Shown here: one piece after another, positions 1 through 9,383 of the stretch | Layout: each line of letters opens with the position of its first letter | How positions within the stretch are numbered: position 1 is the stretch's first letter | From: Thauera aromatica K172 | Lineage (GTDB): Bacteria > Pseudomonadota > Gammaproteobacteria > Burkholderiales > Rhodocyclaceae | Assembly: GCF_003030465.1 (NCBI RefSeq) | Contig: NZ_CP028339.1 | Location: forward strand, 310,001 to 374,000 | Direction: 5' to 3' | DNA length: 64,000 nucleotides | Made by a program: the position numbers and the translations under genes | The notes under the pieces: generated by a model | The model's input: the letters and a program-made list of their open reading frames with translations, nothing else | Database searches by the model: none | Told to the model about the DNA's origin: nothing

Positions 1-713
1 GGCTGATAGACGTGCGGCTGGGCGCGGCGGGTGACGATGTCGCCTGCGCGCTGCGCGACTACGGCGCCGCTCTTGTAGTCGTCGGTCTGGTGCAGGAAGC
101 CGCCGCGCGGATAGACGTTGCCCCACAGGTTCAGCGTCGTGCGGCCACCGATTTCACGCATGCCGGGGATCAACGCTTCCGGGTACACCATCTCGGGGAC
201 GTTGTAGCGCCAGGCCAACGTGTCGAGCGTGCTCAGCAGATACGGCATGAAGGCCGTGCCCGCGCCCCGGCAGGTATAGCCGGATGCGCTGGCGAACTGG
301 CTGAACACCGAGCCAGCGGGATGCCCGATCACGTCGGCGTTCTTGAACTTGGCGAGGTTGTTCTCGTTGTCGTGGTTCGTGGTGCCGTCGCCGCCAGCTT
401 TGGCCGTGGGGTTGGGCATGCTCATGGCGCGCACTTCCACCCATGGGTTCTCGCCGGTGTTGGAGTAGCTCGACACCACGGCGTCGGGGATGTAGTGCCG
501 CACCTTCACCGAGGTGCGCACCGAGCAGCCGAACATGGTGCAGAACAACCAGTAGCAGATGCCGACGACGCGGTACTCGAGGCAATTCGGCGACACGGCC
601 GAGGAAACGATGGTCGCTGTGTTCAGGGCGAAGGATGACGTTGCACCGCTCAACAGTAGCGAAGCAATAGTGATCCGCAGGCGCTGGGAAGGTGCGGTCA
701 ACAGGGGGTTCAT
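1..713 (-). CDS. ICE conjugation protein, TIGR03756 family (TraU-like), 3' end outside window
   Basis: This is a component of the type IV secretion (mating-pair) apparatus of ICEclc/PFGI-1-type elements, probably periplasmic and related to TraU of F-type systems. About 237 codons are visible and the frame stays open to the window edge, so the C-terminus is missing. The first 30 residues hold a basic start and a hydrophobic stretch, consistent with a signal peptide. Cysteines at 44, 53, 58 and 63 resemble the cysteine-rich front of TraU-type proteins. The ATG overlaps the stop of the upstream TIGR03757 gene by four bases (ATGA), which indicates translational coupling. The family call is by recognition of the sequence and its neighbour; the exact function is inferred. 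Confidence 0.85.
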   Translation of the reverse strand, partial: MNPLLTAPSQRLRITIASLLLSGATSSFALNTATIVSSAVSPNCLEYRVVGICYWLFCTMFGCSVRTSVKVRHYIPDAVVSSYSNTGENPWVEVRAMSMPNPTAKAGGDGTTNHDNENNLAKFKNADVIGHPAGSVFSQFASASGYTCRGAGTAFMPYLLSTLDTLAWRYNVPEMVYPEALIPGMREIGGRTTLNLWGNVYPRGGFLHQTDDYKSGAVVAQRAGDIVTRRAQPHVYQ

Positions 714-1141
714 GGCTGCGCCCTCCGGTACTGCTCGACTCGGGCGACGGCGCGGGCCACGTTCGTCTCGCCGTAGACCACGTAGCTGCGATCCACCACG
801 ACTGCCGGGATATTGGTGATGCCCAGGCGCCAGGCATCGGCCACGCCCTGATAGGCCGTTCCGAGGCGGCGCTGCAGGTCGGTACCGCCTTGCTTCAGGC
901 GTTGCTGCACGACGGCGGCGGCCCGGCCGGGGTCGGGTGGCAGTCCGGCGGCGAGTTCGGCTTCGATCTGTGCGGGGGCGTCGAGCAGGATGCGCCGGTC
1001 CGCATCACCCGCGACGGGATGTGCCTGGTCGGTGATGACCCAGATTTCTGCGGCCGAGACGCTCGCGGAGAAGATTGCCGCAGTGGCGGAAGTAGCAAGC
1101 AGAAGCTGCCGGGCGAAAACGAGGGAAGGAAGACAGTGCAC
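710..1141 (-). CDS. ICE conjugation protein, TIGR03757 family
   Basis: This 143-residue protein has a hydrophobic N-terminal segment (about residues 9-30) that fits a signal peptide, followed by a small domain of the TIGR03757 family of integrating conjugative elements. It resembles the thioredoxin-like TrbC/TraW parts of F-type systems and is expected in the periplasm. It normally lies just upstream of the TIGR03756 gene, as here, with a four-base overlap. In related elements the next genes upstream are the VirB4-type ATPase and a DsbA/C-like protein. Here those lie 17-21 kb away, so a cargo block separates two parts of one transfer operon. An upstream promoter is not obvious in 1142-1314. 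Confidence 0.85.
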   Translation of the reverse strand: MHCLPSLVFARQLLLATSATAAIFSASVSAAEIWVITDQAHPVAGDADRRILLDAPAQIEAELAAGLPPDPGRAAAVVQQRLKQGGTDLQRRLGTAYQGVADAWRLGITNIPAVVVDRSYVVYGETNVARAVARVEQYRRAQP

Positions 1142-1314
1142 GACGCGCCACCTCGGAGTTCATGACTCCGGTAGTGCAGCGCATGCGGTACACGGTTGCG
1201 ACAAGGAATCGGAAACGGGGGCTGTCCGGATTGGACGGCTACGCTGAACGATTCGTCAGTGCCTGACTTTCCCGCGCTATCCGGGCTTCCCCAAGCGCGG
1301 GACTTCGCAGGTAT

Positions 1315-2814
1315 TCACCGCGCCAATGCGCGAAGCACATCCGCGAGCTTCTTGACCGCGACCTCCAGTTCCGTCGGGGTATAGGCGGCAAAACCCATGA
1401 GGAAACCGGCCCGCTGTTCTTTCGACGCGTGTTCGTTCGACGCATGCAGCGCCGTCAGCCCCAGGAGATCAATGCCGGCGCGGCGCGCGGTATCGATGGC
1501 CTCGCGCTCGGGAATGTCGCGGATGAAGACGCAGGGCATCTGCATCCCGCCGACCGGCACCCTCGGTTCAACGAAATCGGCCAGGTGCTTGCGCACCAGC
1601 CGCACCAGGACGTCGAGCCGCTCGGCATAGACGCCGCGCATGGCACGCACGTGCGCGCCGAAATGTCCGCCTTCGATGAAGCGCGCCAGCGTCAGTTGCG
1701 GGATCGGCGCGCTGTGCCCGTCCAGCAGGGTTCGTGCCACCGTCATGGGCGCCACGAGTTGGGGCGGCAGCACCATGTAGCCGATGCGCAGCCCCGGAAA
1801 CAAGGACTTGGTGAAGGTGCCGATGTAGAGGGTCCGGTCATGCGCGTCGAGCCCCTGCACGCAGGCGGTCGGCTTGCCGGCATAGTGGAACTCGCTGTCG
1901 TAGTCGTCCTCGATGATCCAGGTTTGATGCTGCCGCGCCCACTCGATGACCGCGAGTCGCCGGTCCAGCGCCAATGTCGCCCCGGTCGGGAATTGATGCG
2001 AGGGGGTCAGGAAGACCGCTTTGGCCGGTTGCGCGGCATCGCGCAGGTGCTCCACCCGCATGCCATCGGCGTCCAACGGGATGGGCACGCATGCCAGACC
2101 CGCGGCGTCGAACGCTTTGCGCGCCCCGTGATACACCGGATCTTCGATGCATATCCTGTCACCGGTATCAAGCAGCACATTGGCGCACAGGGTCATGGCC
2201 TGCTGCGAACTAGTCAGCACCAGCACGCACTCGGGCGTCGCCCGCGCCCCACGTTCGAGATTGACGTAATCCGCAATGGCGCGCCGCAACGGCTCCATCC
2301 CTTGCGGGTGACTGTGCGCCAGGGCCTGGGTGCCGTACGCCTTCAACACCTGGCGCTCCAGACGCTCCCAGGTCTGTAGCGGAAAGCTGCGTGTTTCCGG
2401 CACGCCTGGGGCAAACGGGCGTGACGCCAGAAAGTCGCGCACGCCGCCCCCCTGGAACATGGCGGCGCCGCGCAGGCTCAGGCGCAGCGGCTCGCGCTGT
2501 GATCCGGGACGCTGTGCAGCGCCGCGTCTTGGCAAACGCTGCGCCCGCTCCGAGACAAAGCTGCCGCTGCCCACGCGCCGTTCGATGAAACCTTCCGCAT
2601 GCAACTGGCTGTACGCAGCCTCGACGGTGTCGCGCGACACGCCCAGCGACTGCGCCAGCGCGCGCGACGCGGGCAGGGGTTTACCGACGCCGAGGGCGCC
2701 ATCAAGGATCAATTGCCGGATCGCACGTTGAATACGCGCGTGCAGGGGCAAAGCCGCGTGCGCGGGGTTTACCAGCCAGGCTTTGACGGATTCGAGTTGG
2801 GCGTGCTTGAACAA
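1315..2814 (-). CDS. MocR/GntR-family regulator with aminotransferase-like domain
   Basis: This 499-residue transcription regulator has a GntR-type winged helix (about residues 25-88) and a fold-type I aminotransferase domain (about 120-490). Lys336, in the segment FTKSLFPGLR, is the expected PLP Schiff-base lysine, and the EDDYDSEF motif around 302-309 is typical of MocR proteins. Members such as PdxR, GabR and TauR sense PLP or a PLP-substrate adduct and control a neighbouring operon. It is divergent from the BenE-like permease operon, which contains three further PLP-binding proteins, so it probably controls that operon. The start is a TTG, because an in-frame stop lies just upstream without an ATG. 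The ligand cannot be told from the sequence. Confidence 0.9.
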   Translation of the reverse strand: MFKHAQLESVKAWLVNPAHAALPLHARIQRAIRQLILDGALGVGKPLPASRALAQSLGVSRDTVEAAYSQLHAEGFIERRVGSGSFVSERAQRLPRRGAAQRPGSQREPLRLSLRGAAMFQGGGVRDFLASRPFAPGVPETRSFPLQTWERLERQVLKAYGTQALAHSHPQGMEPLRRAIADYVNLERGARATPECVLVLTSSQQAMTLCANVLLDTGDRICIEDPVYHGARKAFDAAGLACVPIPLDADGMRVEHLRDAAQPAKAVFLTPSHQFPTGATLALDRRLAVIEWARQHQTWIIEDDYDSEFHYAGKPTACVQGLDAHDRTLYIGTFTKSLFPGLRIGYMVLPPQLVAPMTVARTLLDGHSAPIPQLTLARFIEGGHFGAHVRAMRGVYAERLDVLVRLVRKHLADFVEPRVPVGGMQMPCVFIRDIPEREAIDTARRAGIDLLGLTALHASNEHASKEQRAGFLMGFAAYTPTELEVAVKKLADVLRALAR

Positions 2815-2927
2815 ATGGCTGGCAGATCTTCAAAAAATTGGTGGGGAACAACATGCCAATACAAGCATATAAATCAGTATTCAAACGGGGTCAAGAACCC
2901 ATCACTCACAGGAACCACAAGCAAGCC

Positions 2928-4187
2928 ATGTCGTCACCCACCGCACCGTCGTCCGTTCGTTTGGGCGACCTCACCCATCCCATCGTGGCCGCCCTGATCT
3001 CGGTCATCGTCAACTATGGCGGCACCTTCGTCCTGGTCTTCCAGGCTACCAAGGTGGCCGGCCTCAGCCCGGAGCTGACGGCCTCGTGGGTTTGGTCGAT
3101 TTCGATTGGCGTGGGCGTGACGGGGCTTATCCTGAGTTGGATTGCCCGCGAGCCGATCATTACGGCTTGGTCGACGCCAGCGGCCGCGTTTCTGGTCACG
3201 GCGTTGGCGACCACGCCCTACGCGGAAGCGGTAGGTGCGTACCTGATCTCGGCGGCCGCCTTCGTGGCGCTCGGCCTGTCAGGCTACTTCGAGAAGGTCA
3301 TCCGGCTGATTCCGCCGGGCGTTGCCGCTGGGCTGTTGGCCGGCATCCTGCTGCAGTTCGGCATCGGCGCCTTTGGTGGCATGAGCATCGACCCAATGCT
3401 GGCGGGGTTGTTGATCGTCGCCTATGTGGTGCTCAAGCGCTTCACCGCACGCTATGCCGTGGTGGGCATCCTGGTGCTGGGGCTGGCCTTCCTGCTCATC
3501 CAGGATCGCGTCGATTTGTCGGGACTCGAGCTTAAGCTCGCCGCGCCGGTCTTCACCCTGCCGGTATTTTCGCTCAACGCCTTGCTGAGCGTCGCGCTGC
3601 CGCTGTTCCTGATCACGCTGACCGGTCAGTACATGCCCGGCATGCTGGTGCTGCGTAACGACGGCTTCAGGACCAGCGCCAACCCCATTGTAACCCTCAC
3701 GGGGCTTGGCTCATTGCTCATGGCGCCATTCGGCTCGCATGCGTTCAACATCGCCGCGATCACGGCTGCGATCTGCACCGGCAGGGAAGCGCACGAAGAC
3801 CCATCCAAACGCTGGATCGCGGGCATTGCCGCGGGCGTCTTCTACATCCTCGTCGGGGTGTTCGGGGTGACCCTCGCTGCCGTCTTCATGGCTTTTCCGG
3901 CGACCTTCATCACCACGCTGGCGGGCCTGGCCCTGCTGGGCACCATCGGCGGCAGCCTCGCCAGCGCCATGGCCGATGCGAAGGCCCGCGAAGCTTCGCT
4001 GATCACTTTTCTGGCCGCCGCCGCCAACATCACGATGCTCGGCATCGGCGGAGCGTTTTGGGGGTTGCTGATCGGCCTCGTGGCCTATGCGGTGCTCAAT
4101 GGCCGGCTACCGCAACGTGCACAGGCACCGCCGCAGGCCATTCAGGCCACACCCGAGTCTGCGGTCACCACGGGAGCGGCGAACTGA
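2928..4187 (+). CDS. BenE-family proton symporter
   Basis: This 419-residue inner-membrane protein has about ten to twelve hydrophobic segments and belongs to the benzoate/H+ symporter (BenE/YdcO) family. It is the first gene of a five-gene operon: the next start codon overlaps its stop (TGATG). Benzoate is only the founding substrate. No aromatic catabolic gene is nearby, and the operon context (aminotransferase, GlyA, YggS, amidotransferase) points to an amino-acid-like or amine-containing substrate; this is inference. An ATG at 2838 is also in frame. I prefer 2928 because the extra 30 residues are polar, lie outside the family alignment and would overlap the promoter region. Confidence 0.85.
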   Translation: MSSPTAPSSVRLGDLTHPIVAALISVIVNYGGTFVLVFQATKVAGLSPELTASWVWSISIGVGVTGLILSWIAREPIITAWSTPAAAFLVTALATTPYAEAVGAYLISAAAFVALGLSGYFEKVIRLIPPGVAAGLLAGILLQFGIGAFGGMSIDPMLAGLLIVAYVVLKRFTARYAVVGILVLGLAFLLIQDRVDLSGLELKLAAPVFTLPVFSLNALLSVALPLFLITLTGQYMPGMLVLRNDGFRTSANPIVTLTGLGSLLMAPFGSHAFNIAAITAAICTGREAHEDPSKRWIAGIAAGVFYILVGVFGVTLAAVFMAFPATFITTLAGLALLGTIGGSLASAMADAKAREASLITFLAAAANITMLGIGGAFWGLLIGLVAYAVLNGRLPQRAQAPPQAIQATPESAVTTGAAN

Positions 4188-5035
4188 TGCAAGGCCCATC
4201 CGACGAAACCAAGGCACCATCGGCCACTACAGCCGAGACACAGTCTTGGCACGAGCAGCACGGCCGCTATCCCCAGGCCGTCACGGTCGAGGATTTCCGG
4301 CGCAATCTGGCCGCCGTGCAGGCGCGCATCGACACCGCCTGCCGCCGCGTCGGGCGCGCCCCCGCGAGCGTGCGCCTGCTGCCGGTCAGCAAGACCATCG
4401 ACGCAGCGCGCATCCGTCTGGCCTATGCGGCCGGCTGCCGCGTGCTGGGTGAGAACAAGGTGCAGGAGGCGCACCGCAAATGGGAGGCCATGGCCGACCT
4501 GAGCGACCTCTCCTGGTCGGTCATCGGTCACCTGCAAACCAACAAGACCAAGCTCGTTGCGCGTTTCGCGGCCGAATTCCAGGCGCTCGACAGCCTGCGG
4601 GCCGCCGAGGCGCTGGATCGCCGCCTGCAGGCCGAGGGCCGGTCGCTGGACGTGTTCGTGCAGGTCAATACCTCGGGCGAAGTCAGCAAGTACGGCCTTT
4701 CGCCCGAGGACGTGCCGGCCTTCATCCAGGCACTGCCGGCGTTTACCACGCTGCGTGTGCGCGGCCTGATGACGCTTGCGCTGTTTTCCAGCGAGGCCGA
4801 GCGGGTGCGCCGGTGCTTCATCCTGTTGCGCACGCTGCGTGACCAGCTACGCCAGAACGCCCCCGCCGGTATTGGCCTGAATGAACTGTCCATGGGCATG
4901 TCCGGCGACTTCGAGATCGCCATCGAGGAAGGTGCCACCGTGGTGCGCGTGGGGCAGGCCATTTTTGGTGCACGTGCCTTGCCGGACAACTACTACTGGC
5001 CAAGCGAAACTACAACCGAGGAGTCCCATCCATGA
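4187..5035 (+). CDS. YggS/PLPBP-family PLP-binding protein
   Basis: This 282-residue protein is a member of the YggS/PROSC (PLPBP) family, single-domain TIM-barrel proteins that bind PLP and help balance cellular B6 vitamers. The PLP lysine is Lys69, in LLPVSKT. The SMGMSGDFEIAIEEG segment near the C-terminus binds the cofactor phosphate in this family. It has about 35 more residues at the N-terminus than Escherichia coli YggS. The start ATG overlaps the stop of the permease gene, and its stop overlaps the next start, so it lies within a tight operon. Family members are usually housekeeping genes; a copy inside mobile-element cargo is unusual and suggests the operon affects PLP enzymes. Confidence 0.88.
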   Translation: MQGPSDETKAPSATTAETQSWHEQHGRYPQAVTVEDFRRNLAAVQARIDTACRRVGRAPASVRLLPVSKTIDAARIRLAYAAGCRVLGENKVQEAHRKWEAMADLSDLSWSVIGHLQTNKTKLVARFAAEFQALDSLRAAEALDRRLQAEGRSLDVFVQVNTSGEVSKYGLSPEDVPAFIQALPAFTTLRVRGLMTLALFSSEAERVRRCFILLRTLRDQLRQNAPAGIGLNELSMGMSGDFEIAIEEGATVVRVGQAIFGARALPDNYYWPSETTTEESHP

Positions 5036-5751
5036 AAACCGTTCTGGCCATTCGGCACCTGCATTTTGAAGACCTGGGCACCCTGGCGCCGCTGCTTGAA
5101 GCCCGTGGTTATGGGGTGCGCTACATCGATGCCACGCAGGACGAGCTGGGCGGTCTGGAGGTGCGCAGCGCCGACCTGCTGGTCGTGCTGGGCGGCCCCA
5201 TTGGCGCCTTCGATGATGAGATCCATCCTTTCATCGTGGACGAACTGGCACTGGTGCGCCAGCGCCTGGAGAGCCGGCGCCCCATGCTCGGCGTCTGCCT
5301 GGGCGCACAACTGATAGCCCGCGCATTGGGCGCTAGGGTCTATGCCATGGGCGTCAAGGAAATCGGCTTTTCACCATTGACACTGACGCAGGAAGGCGAG
5401 GCATCGCCACTGGCGGCGCTGGGCGATGTGCCCGTCCTGCATTGGCACGGCGACCAGTTCGACATCCCGCCCGGCGCCGTGCGGCTGGCGGGGACGGAGG
5501 TGTGCGCCAACCAGGCCTTTGCTCTCGGGCGCCACGTGCTGGGGCTGCAATGCCATCTGGAGGCAGATCCACGCCAGATCGAGCGCTGGTTGGTCGGTCA
5601 TGCCTGCGAACTGGCCCAGGCGGGCATCGACCCGCGCCCATTGCGAACCCAGGCACGGGCCATGCAGACGCGCTTGCCGATGGCAGCGCAGGCGGCGTTC
5701 ACCCGTTGGCTCGATGGGTTCGACACGCCAGCGCAAGGAAGCCGGCCATGA
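5032..5751 (+). CDS. Class I glutamine amidotransferase-like protein
   Basis: This 239-residue protein has the GATase1 fold. The nucleophile is Cys89 in GVCLGAQ, and the catalytic pair is His175 and Glu177 in CHLEAD. It resembles stand-alone GMP-synthase-like amidotransferases (the type that includes gamma-glutamyl hydrolases such as PuuD relatives) and has no synthetase domain. Its partner or substrate is therefore unknown. It could release ammonia for an amidation, or cleave a gamma-glutamyl bond. It overlaps both neighbours by four bases, so it is probably made in step with the YggS-like and ArgD-like proteins. Confidence 0.85.
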   Translation: MKTVLAIRHLHFEDLGTLAPLLEARGYGVRYIDATQDELGGLEVRSADLLVVLGGPIGAFDDEIHPFIVDELALVRQRLESRRPMLGVCLGAQLIARALGARVYAMGVKEIGFSPLTLTQEGEASPLAALGDVPVLHWHGDQFDIPPGAVRLAGTEVCANQAFALGRHVLGLQCHLEADPRQIERWLVGHACELAQAGIDPRPLRTQARAMQTRLPMAAQAAFTRWLDGFDTPAQGSRP

Positions 5752-6962
5752 GCCACCTGATGCAGGCCTATGCGCGCCAGCCGGTTTCCTTTGTGCGCGG
5801 GAGCGGCGCGCGCCTGTGGGACGCGCAAGGCGTTGAGTACCTGGACGCCATCGCCGGGGTGGCGGTGGTCAACCTCGGCCATGCCCATCCCGAAATCGCC
5901 AGTACCATCGCGGAGCAGGCCGGGCTGCTGTTGCACACCTCCAATCTGTTCCGCATCGAATGGCAGGAGCGGCTGGGCCAGCGCTTGTGCGCTCTGGCGG
6001 AGATGGAGCGCGCCTTCTTCTGCAACTCGGGTGCCGAGGCCAACGAAACCGCGCTCAAGCTGGCACGCCTGCACGGCAACCGCAAACGGGTGGCGCAGCC
6101 ACGGGTGCTGGTGCTGGAAAACAGCTTCCACGGCCGCACCCTTGCCACTTTGGCCGCTACTGGCAATCCGGCCGTACAGCGCGGTTTCGAGCCGTTGGTA
6201 CCCGGCTTCCTGCGGGTGCCCTACGACGACATCGAGGCGGTTCGCCGGGCGGCCGAGAGCATGCCTGGCATCGTCGCCGTGCTGATCGAATCGGTACAAG
6301 GCGAAGGCGGCATCCGCGTGGCCTCCGCCGCCTATCTGCGCGCGCTACGGGTCTTGTGCGATCGACACGACTGGCTGCTGATGCTCGACGAAGTGCAGGC
6401 CGGCATGGGTCGCACCGGTACCTGGTTCAGCTACCAGCACGCGGGTATCGTGCCGGACGTCATCACCCTGGCCAAAGGGCTGGGCAACGGCTTTCCCATC
6501 GGCGCCTGCCTGGCACGCGGGCCGGCGGCCGAACTGTTCTCGCCCGGCCACCACGGTTCCACCTTCGGCGGCAATCCGCTGGCCTGCCGTGTCGGCTGCA
6601 CCGTGCTCGACGTCATGGCGCGCGAACAGCTCCCGCAGCGAGCCGCCGCGCTGGGCCAGCGCTTGCTGGCAGCACTTCGGGCGGCGCTGGACGGTCATCC
6701 CCATGTCACGGCGATCCGGGGCGTGGGGCTGATGATCGGCATCGAACTGGATCACCCCTGCATGGAGCTGGTGGGCCGTGCCCTCGAAGAACAGCGCCTG
6801 CTCATCACCGTGACCCGCGACAGCATCATCCGCCTGCTTCCGCCACTGGTGTGCGACGAGACGCAGATCGACGACATCGCGGCACGCATCGCTCGCCTGC
6901 TGTCGCCAAACCCGAACATTCCAGACCATAGGACGACACGCCCATGCATGACGCATCCCTGA
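5748..6962 (+). CDS. Class III aminotransferase, acetylornithine aminotransferase-like
   Basis: This 404-residue cytoplasmic PLP enzyme is of the ArgD/AstC/GabT class. Lys243 in TLAKGLGNG forms the Schiff base and Asp214 in LMLDEVQ contacts the pyridine nitrogen. The [11 protein letters not shown] and [10 protein letters not shown] motifs are those of acetylornithine-type aminotransferases. It is the fourth gene of the operon. Its start overlaps the amidotransferase stop, and its last 19 bases overlap the glyA start. No other arginine biosynthesis gene is nearby, so it may work on a different omega-amine or serve as a spare copy of ArgD. The family is certain, the substrate is not. Confidence 0.88.
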   Translation: MSHLMQAYARQPVSFVRGSGARLWDAQGVEYLDAIAGVAVVNLGHAHPEIASTIAEQAGLLLHTSNLFRIEWQERLGQRLCALAEMERAFFCNSGAEANETALKLARLHGNRKRVAQPRVLVLENSFHGRTLATLAATGNPAVQRGFEPLVPGFLRVPYDDIEAVRRAAESMPGIVAVLIESVQGEGGIRVASAAYLRALRVLCDRHDWLLMLDEVQAGMGRTGTWFSYQHAGIVPDVITLAKGLGNGFPIGACLARGPAAELFSPGHHGSTFGGNPLACRVGCTVLDVMAREQLPQRAAALGQRLLAALRAALDGHPHVTAIRGVGLMIGIELDHPCMELVGRALEEQRLLITVTRDSIIRLLPPLVCDETQIDDIAARIARLLSPNPNIPDHRTTRPCMTHP

Positions 6963-8209
6963 CCCTCGCCGATTTCGACCCCGAACTGGCTGCAGCCATC
7001 CGGAGCGAAGAACGCCGCCAGGAAGACCACGTTGAACTGATCGCCTCCGAGAACTATGCCAGCCCGCTGGTGATGGCCATCCAGGACTCGGTATTCACCA
7101 ACAAGTACGCCGAGGGCTATCCCGGCAAGCGCTACTACAGCGGCTGCGAGAACGTGGACGTGGCCGAGCGCCTGGCGATCGAGCGGGTCAAGGCGCTGTT
7201 CGACTGCGACTACGCCAATGTCCAGCCCCATGCCGGCGCCCAGGCCAATGCCGCGGTATTCCTGGCCCTGACCCACCCCGGCGACACCGTGATGGGCATG
7301 AACCTAGCCCAGGGCGGCCACCTGACCCACGGCAACCCATCCAACTTCTCCGGCCGGCACTACAGGATCGTTCCCTATGGCCTCGATCCCCAGACGGGGC
7401 TGATCGACTACGATGAGATGGAGCGCATCGCACTGGAAACCCGGCCCAGGATGCTCATCGGCGGCTTCTCCGCGTATTCCCGCTACAAGGACTGGGCGCG
7501 CATGCGCGCCATCGCCGACAAGGTGGGCGCCATCTTCTGGGTGGACATGGCGCATGTGGCCGGCCTGGTGGCGGCTGGCGAATACCCGGACCCGCTGCCG
7601 CACGCTCACGTGGTGACCAGCACCACCCACAAGACGCTGCGCGGCCCGCGCGGCGGCATCATCCTGGCCAAGGGCCAGGGCGAGGCGTTCTATAAGCAGC
7701 TCGATTCCGCCGTCTTCCCCGGCATCCAGGGCGGCCCGCTGATGCACCTGATCGCGGCCAAGGCGGTGGCTTTCAAGGAGGCCCTTGCGCCGGCGTTCAA
7801 GACCTACCAGAAACAGGTCGTGACCAACGCCCGCGCCATGGCCACCGTGCTCCAGCAGCGCGGCTACAAGATCGTGTCCGGTGGCACCGACAACCACATG
7901 ATGCTGATCGATCTGTCGGCCAAACCCTACACCGGCAAGGATGCGGATGCCGGCCTGAGCAATGCCTGCATCACGGCAAACAAGAACTCGGTGCCCAACG
8001 ATCGGCGCTCACCCTTTGTGACCTCGGGGCTGCGCATCGGCACGCCGGCCGTGACCACCCGCGGCTTCGGTGTGGCGGAATGCGAGCAACTGGCCGGCTG
8101 GCTGTGCGACGTGCTGGATGCGCTGGGAGCGGACAGCAACGAACAGGTGGTGAGCCGGGTTCGGGAACAGGTGGTGGCCCTGTGTCGTCGCCATCCTGTG
8201 TACCGATAG
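6944..8209 (+). CDS. glyA: Serine hydroxymethyltransferase
   Basis: This 421-residue enzyme interconverts serine plus tetrahydrofolate with glycine plus 5,10-methylene-tetrahydrofolate. The protein is full length for the family. Lys230 in [12 protein letters not shown] is the PLP lysine, and the tetrahydrofolate-site residues in [10 protein letters not shown] are present. It is the last gene of the permease-YggS-amidotransferase-aminotransferase operon. Bacteria carry a housekeeping glyA elsewhere, so this copy on an ICE is probably accessory. Possible roles are degradation of a beta-hydroxy amino acid or replacement of an inhibited chromosomal GlyA; both are inference. No terminator hairpin with a T run follows. 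Confidence 0.93.
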   Translation: MHDASLTLADFDPELAAAIRSEERRQEDHVELIASENYASPLVMAIQDSVFTNKYAEGYPGKRYYSGCENVDVAERLAIERVKALFDCDYANVQPHAGAQANAAVFLALTHPGDTVMGMNLAQGGHLTHGNPSNFSGRHYRIVPYGLDPQTGLIDYDEMERIALETRPRMLIGGFSAYSRYKDWARMRAIADKVGAIFWVDMAHVAGLVAAGEYPDPLPHAHVVTSTTHKTLRGPRGGIILAKGQGEAFYKQLDSAVFPGIQGGPLMHLIAAKAVAFKEALAPAFKTYQKQVVTNARAMATVLQQRGYKIVSGGTDNHMMLIDLSAKPYTGKDADAGLSNACITANKNSVPNDRRSPFVTSGLRIGTPAVTTRGFGVAECEQLAGWLCDVLDALGADSNEQVVSRVREQVVALCRRHPVYR

Positions 8210-8368
8210 CCCCGCAAGTCGCGCATGGAACTGCGGCACCGGACTACGCGTTCGATCAGCGGATCGGGTGGTAACCGGGCACAAACCGACGAGCTCGCAC
8301 CGCCCGCCTGGAGGAACTACTGCGGGCTTCCGAACGGAAGATCTTCAGGACATGCGCTCATCCATTCG

Positions 8369-8390
8369 ACCATTGACCATGATCAATGGT
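8369..8390. repeat. 22-bp near-perfect palindrome between glyA and the ECF sigma gene
   Basis: The arms ACCATTGA and TCAATGGT flank a central CCATGA, and 20 of 22 positions are symmetrical. It lies in the 231-bp gap between convergent genes. There is no T-rich run on either side, so it does not look like a standard intrinsic terminator. It could be a protein-binding site or a transcript-end hairpin. Confidence 0.4.
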
Positions 8391-8440
8391 CCCAGAAACT
8401 CTCGGGAAATAGCATTGAAATTCCAATCCTTCCCCGAGCA

Positions 8441-9352
8441 TCAAGCCCCCACCCCCAGCAACTTCCTCGGGTTGCGCTGAAAGTACACGCCCAGCACTTG
8501 CCCGCTGGCGTTCAGGCGCAGGGCGCAGACGTCTTCCAGGGTGCCTTGGGCGTTCCACACCAGGGCGCCGGGTTCGCCGTTGACCCGGGCCGCCCGCAAT
8601 GCTTGTGCGCCGCCGGGGGTGCGCTGCCAAGTGCGGGCAAAGGTCAGCAGGGCCTGGGCCACGCGCAGTCTGCCGCCCAGGGGCGCGGGCACGGCGCAGA
8701 CCACGCCGCCGCCGTCGCTGTAGAGGTGCACGTCTTCGGCCAGCAGTGCGGCCAGGGCCTGCACGTCGCCGCTGGCCAGGGCTTGGGCGAAGGCGCCCAG
8801 CAAGGCCTGGGTGCGGGGGTCGTCGGCGCTCGGCGGGGCCGGTGCGTCGGGGCCGAAACCTTGCGCCTGCAGGCGCTTGCGCGCCCGGCTGGCGAGTTGG
8901 CGGCAGGCGGCGGCGCTGCGCCCCAGGGTTTGTGCGACTTCGTCAAAGCCCTGGTCGAACACGTCGTGCAGCAGGAAGGCGGCGCGCTCCAGCGGCCCCA
9001 GGTGCTGCAGGGCGAGCAAAAAGCCCAGGGACAGCTGCTGGCGCTGGCCCAACGCGGCTTCGGGGCCGGGGTCGCAGTAGTCCCACAGGGCGTCGTCCAC
9101 CAGCGGCTCGGGCAGCCATAGGCCCACGTACTGTTCGCGCCGCGCGCGGGCGCTTTGCAGTTGGTCCAGGCACAGGTGGGTGGCGGTGCGGCACAGGTAG
9201 GCCAGTGCGTCCTGCACCTGGGCGTGGTCCACCGCCTGCCAGCGCAGCCAGGCCTCTTGCACCACGTCTTCGGCCTCGCTGCGCGAGCCCAGCATGCGGT
9301 AGGCCAGGGCGCGCAGGCGGGGGCGGTGGGCTTCGAAGGTAGTGATGGGCAT
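8441..9352 (-). CDS. ECF sigma factor with C-terminal SnoaL-like domain (ECF41 type)
   Basis: This 303-residue protein has sigma region 2 at about residues 5-70 (AYRMLGSRSEAEDVVQEAWL) and region 4 at about 105-160 with a helix-turn-helix. The C-terminal extension of about 110 residues resembles a SnoaL/NTF2-like fold. This layout is that of ECF41-type sigma factors, in which the C-terminal domain modulates activity instead of a separate anti-sigma factor. ECF41 genes usually sit beside a carboxymuconolactone-decarboxylase or oxidoreductase gene. Here the neighbour on the same strand is a membrane protein 31 bp upstream. The target promoters are unknown. Confidence 0.85.
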   Translation of the reverse strand: MPITTFEAHRPRLRALAYRMLGSRSEAEDVVQEAWLRWQAVDHAQVQDALAYLCRTATHLCLDQLQSARARREQYVGLWLPEPLVDDALWDYCDPGPEAALGQRQQLSLGFLLALQHLGPLERAAFLLHDVFDQGFDEVAQTLGRSAAACRQLASRARKRLQAQGFGPDAPAPPSADDPRTQALLGAFAQALASGDVQALAALLAEDVHLYSDGGGVVCAVPAPLGGRLRVAQALLTFARTWQRTPGGAQALRAARVNGEPGALVWNAQGTLEDVCALRLNASGQVLGVYFQRNPRKLLGVGA

Positions 9353-9383
9353 CAGTGCCTGGGGAGTTCGAAGGGGTATCGGA

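Noticed and set aside
2928-4187. Benzoate degradation locus
   Set aside because: Only the permease family suggests it; no dioxygenase, catechol or CoA-ligase genes are nearby.
6700-8209. Glycine riboswitch or other leader upstream of glyA
   Set aside because: glyA overlaps the aminotransferase gene and has no separate leader.
5748-8209. Arginine biosynthesis operon
   Set aside because: The aminotransferase is ArgD-like, but no other arg gene is present and the neighbours point to another role.
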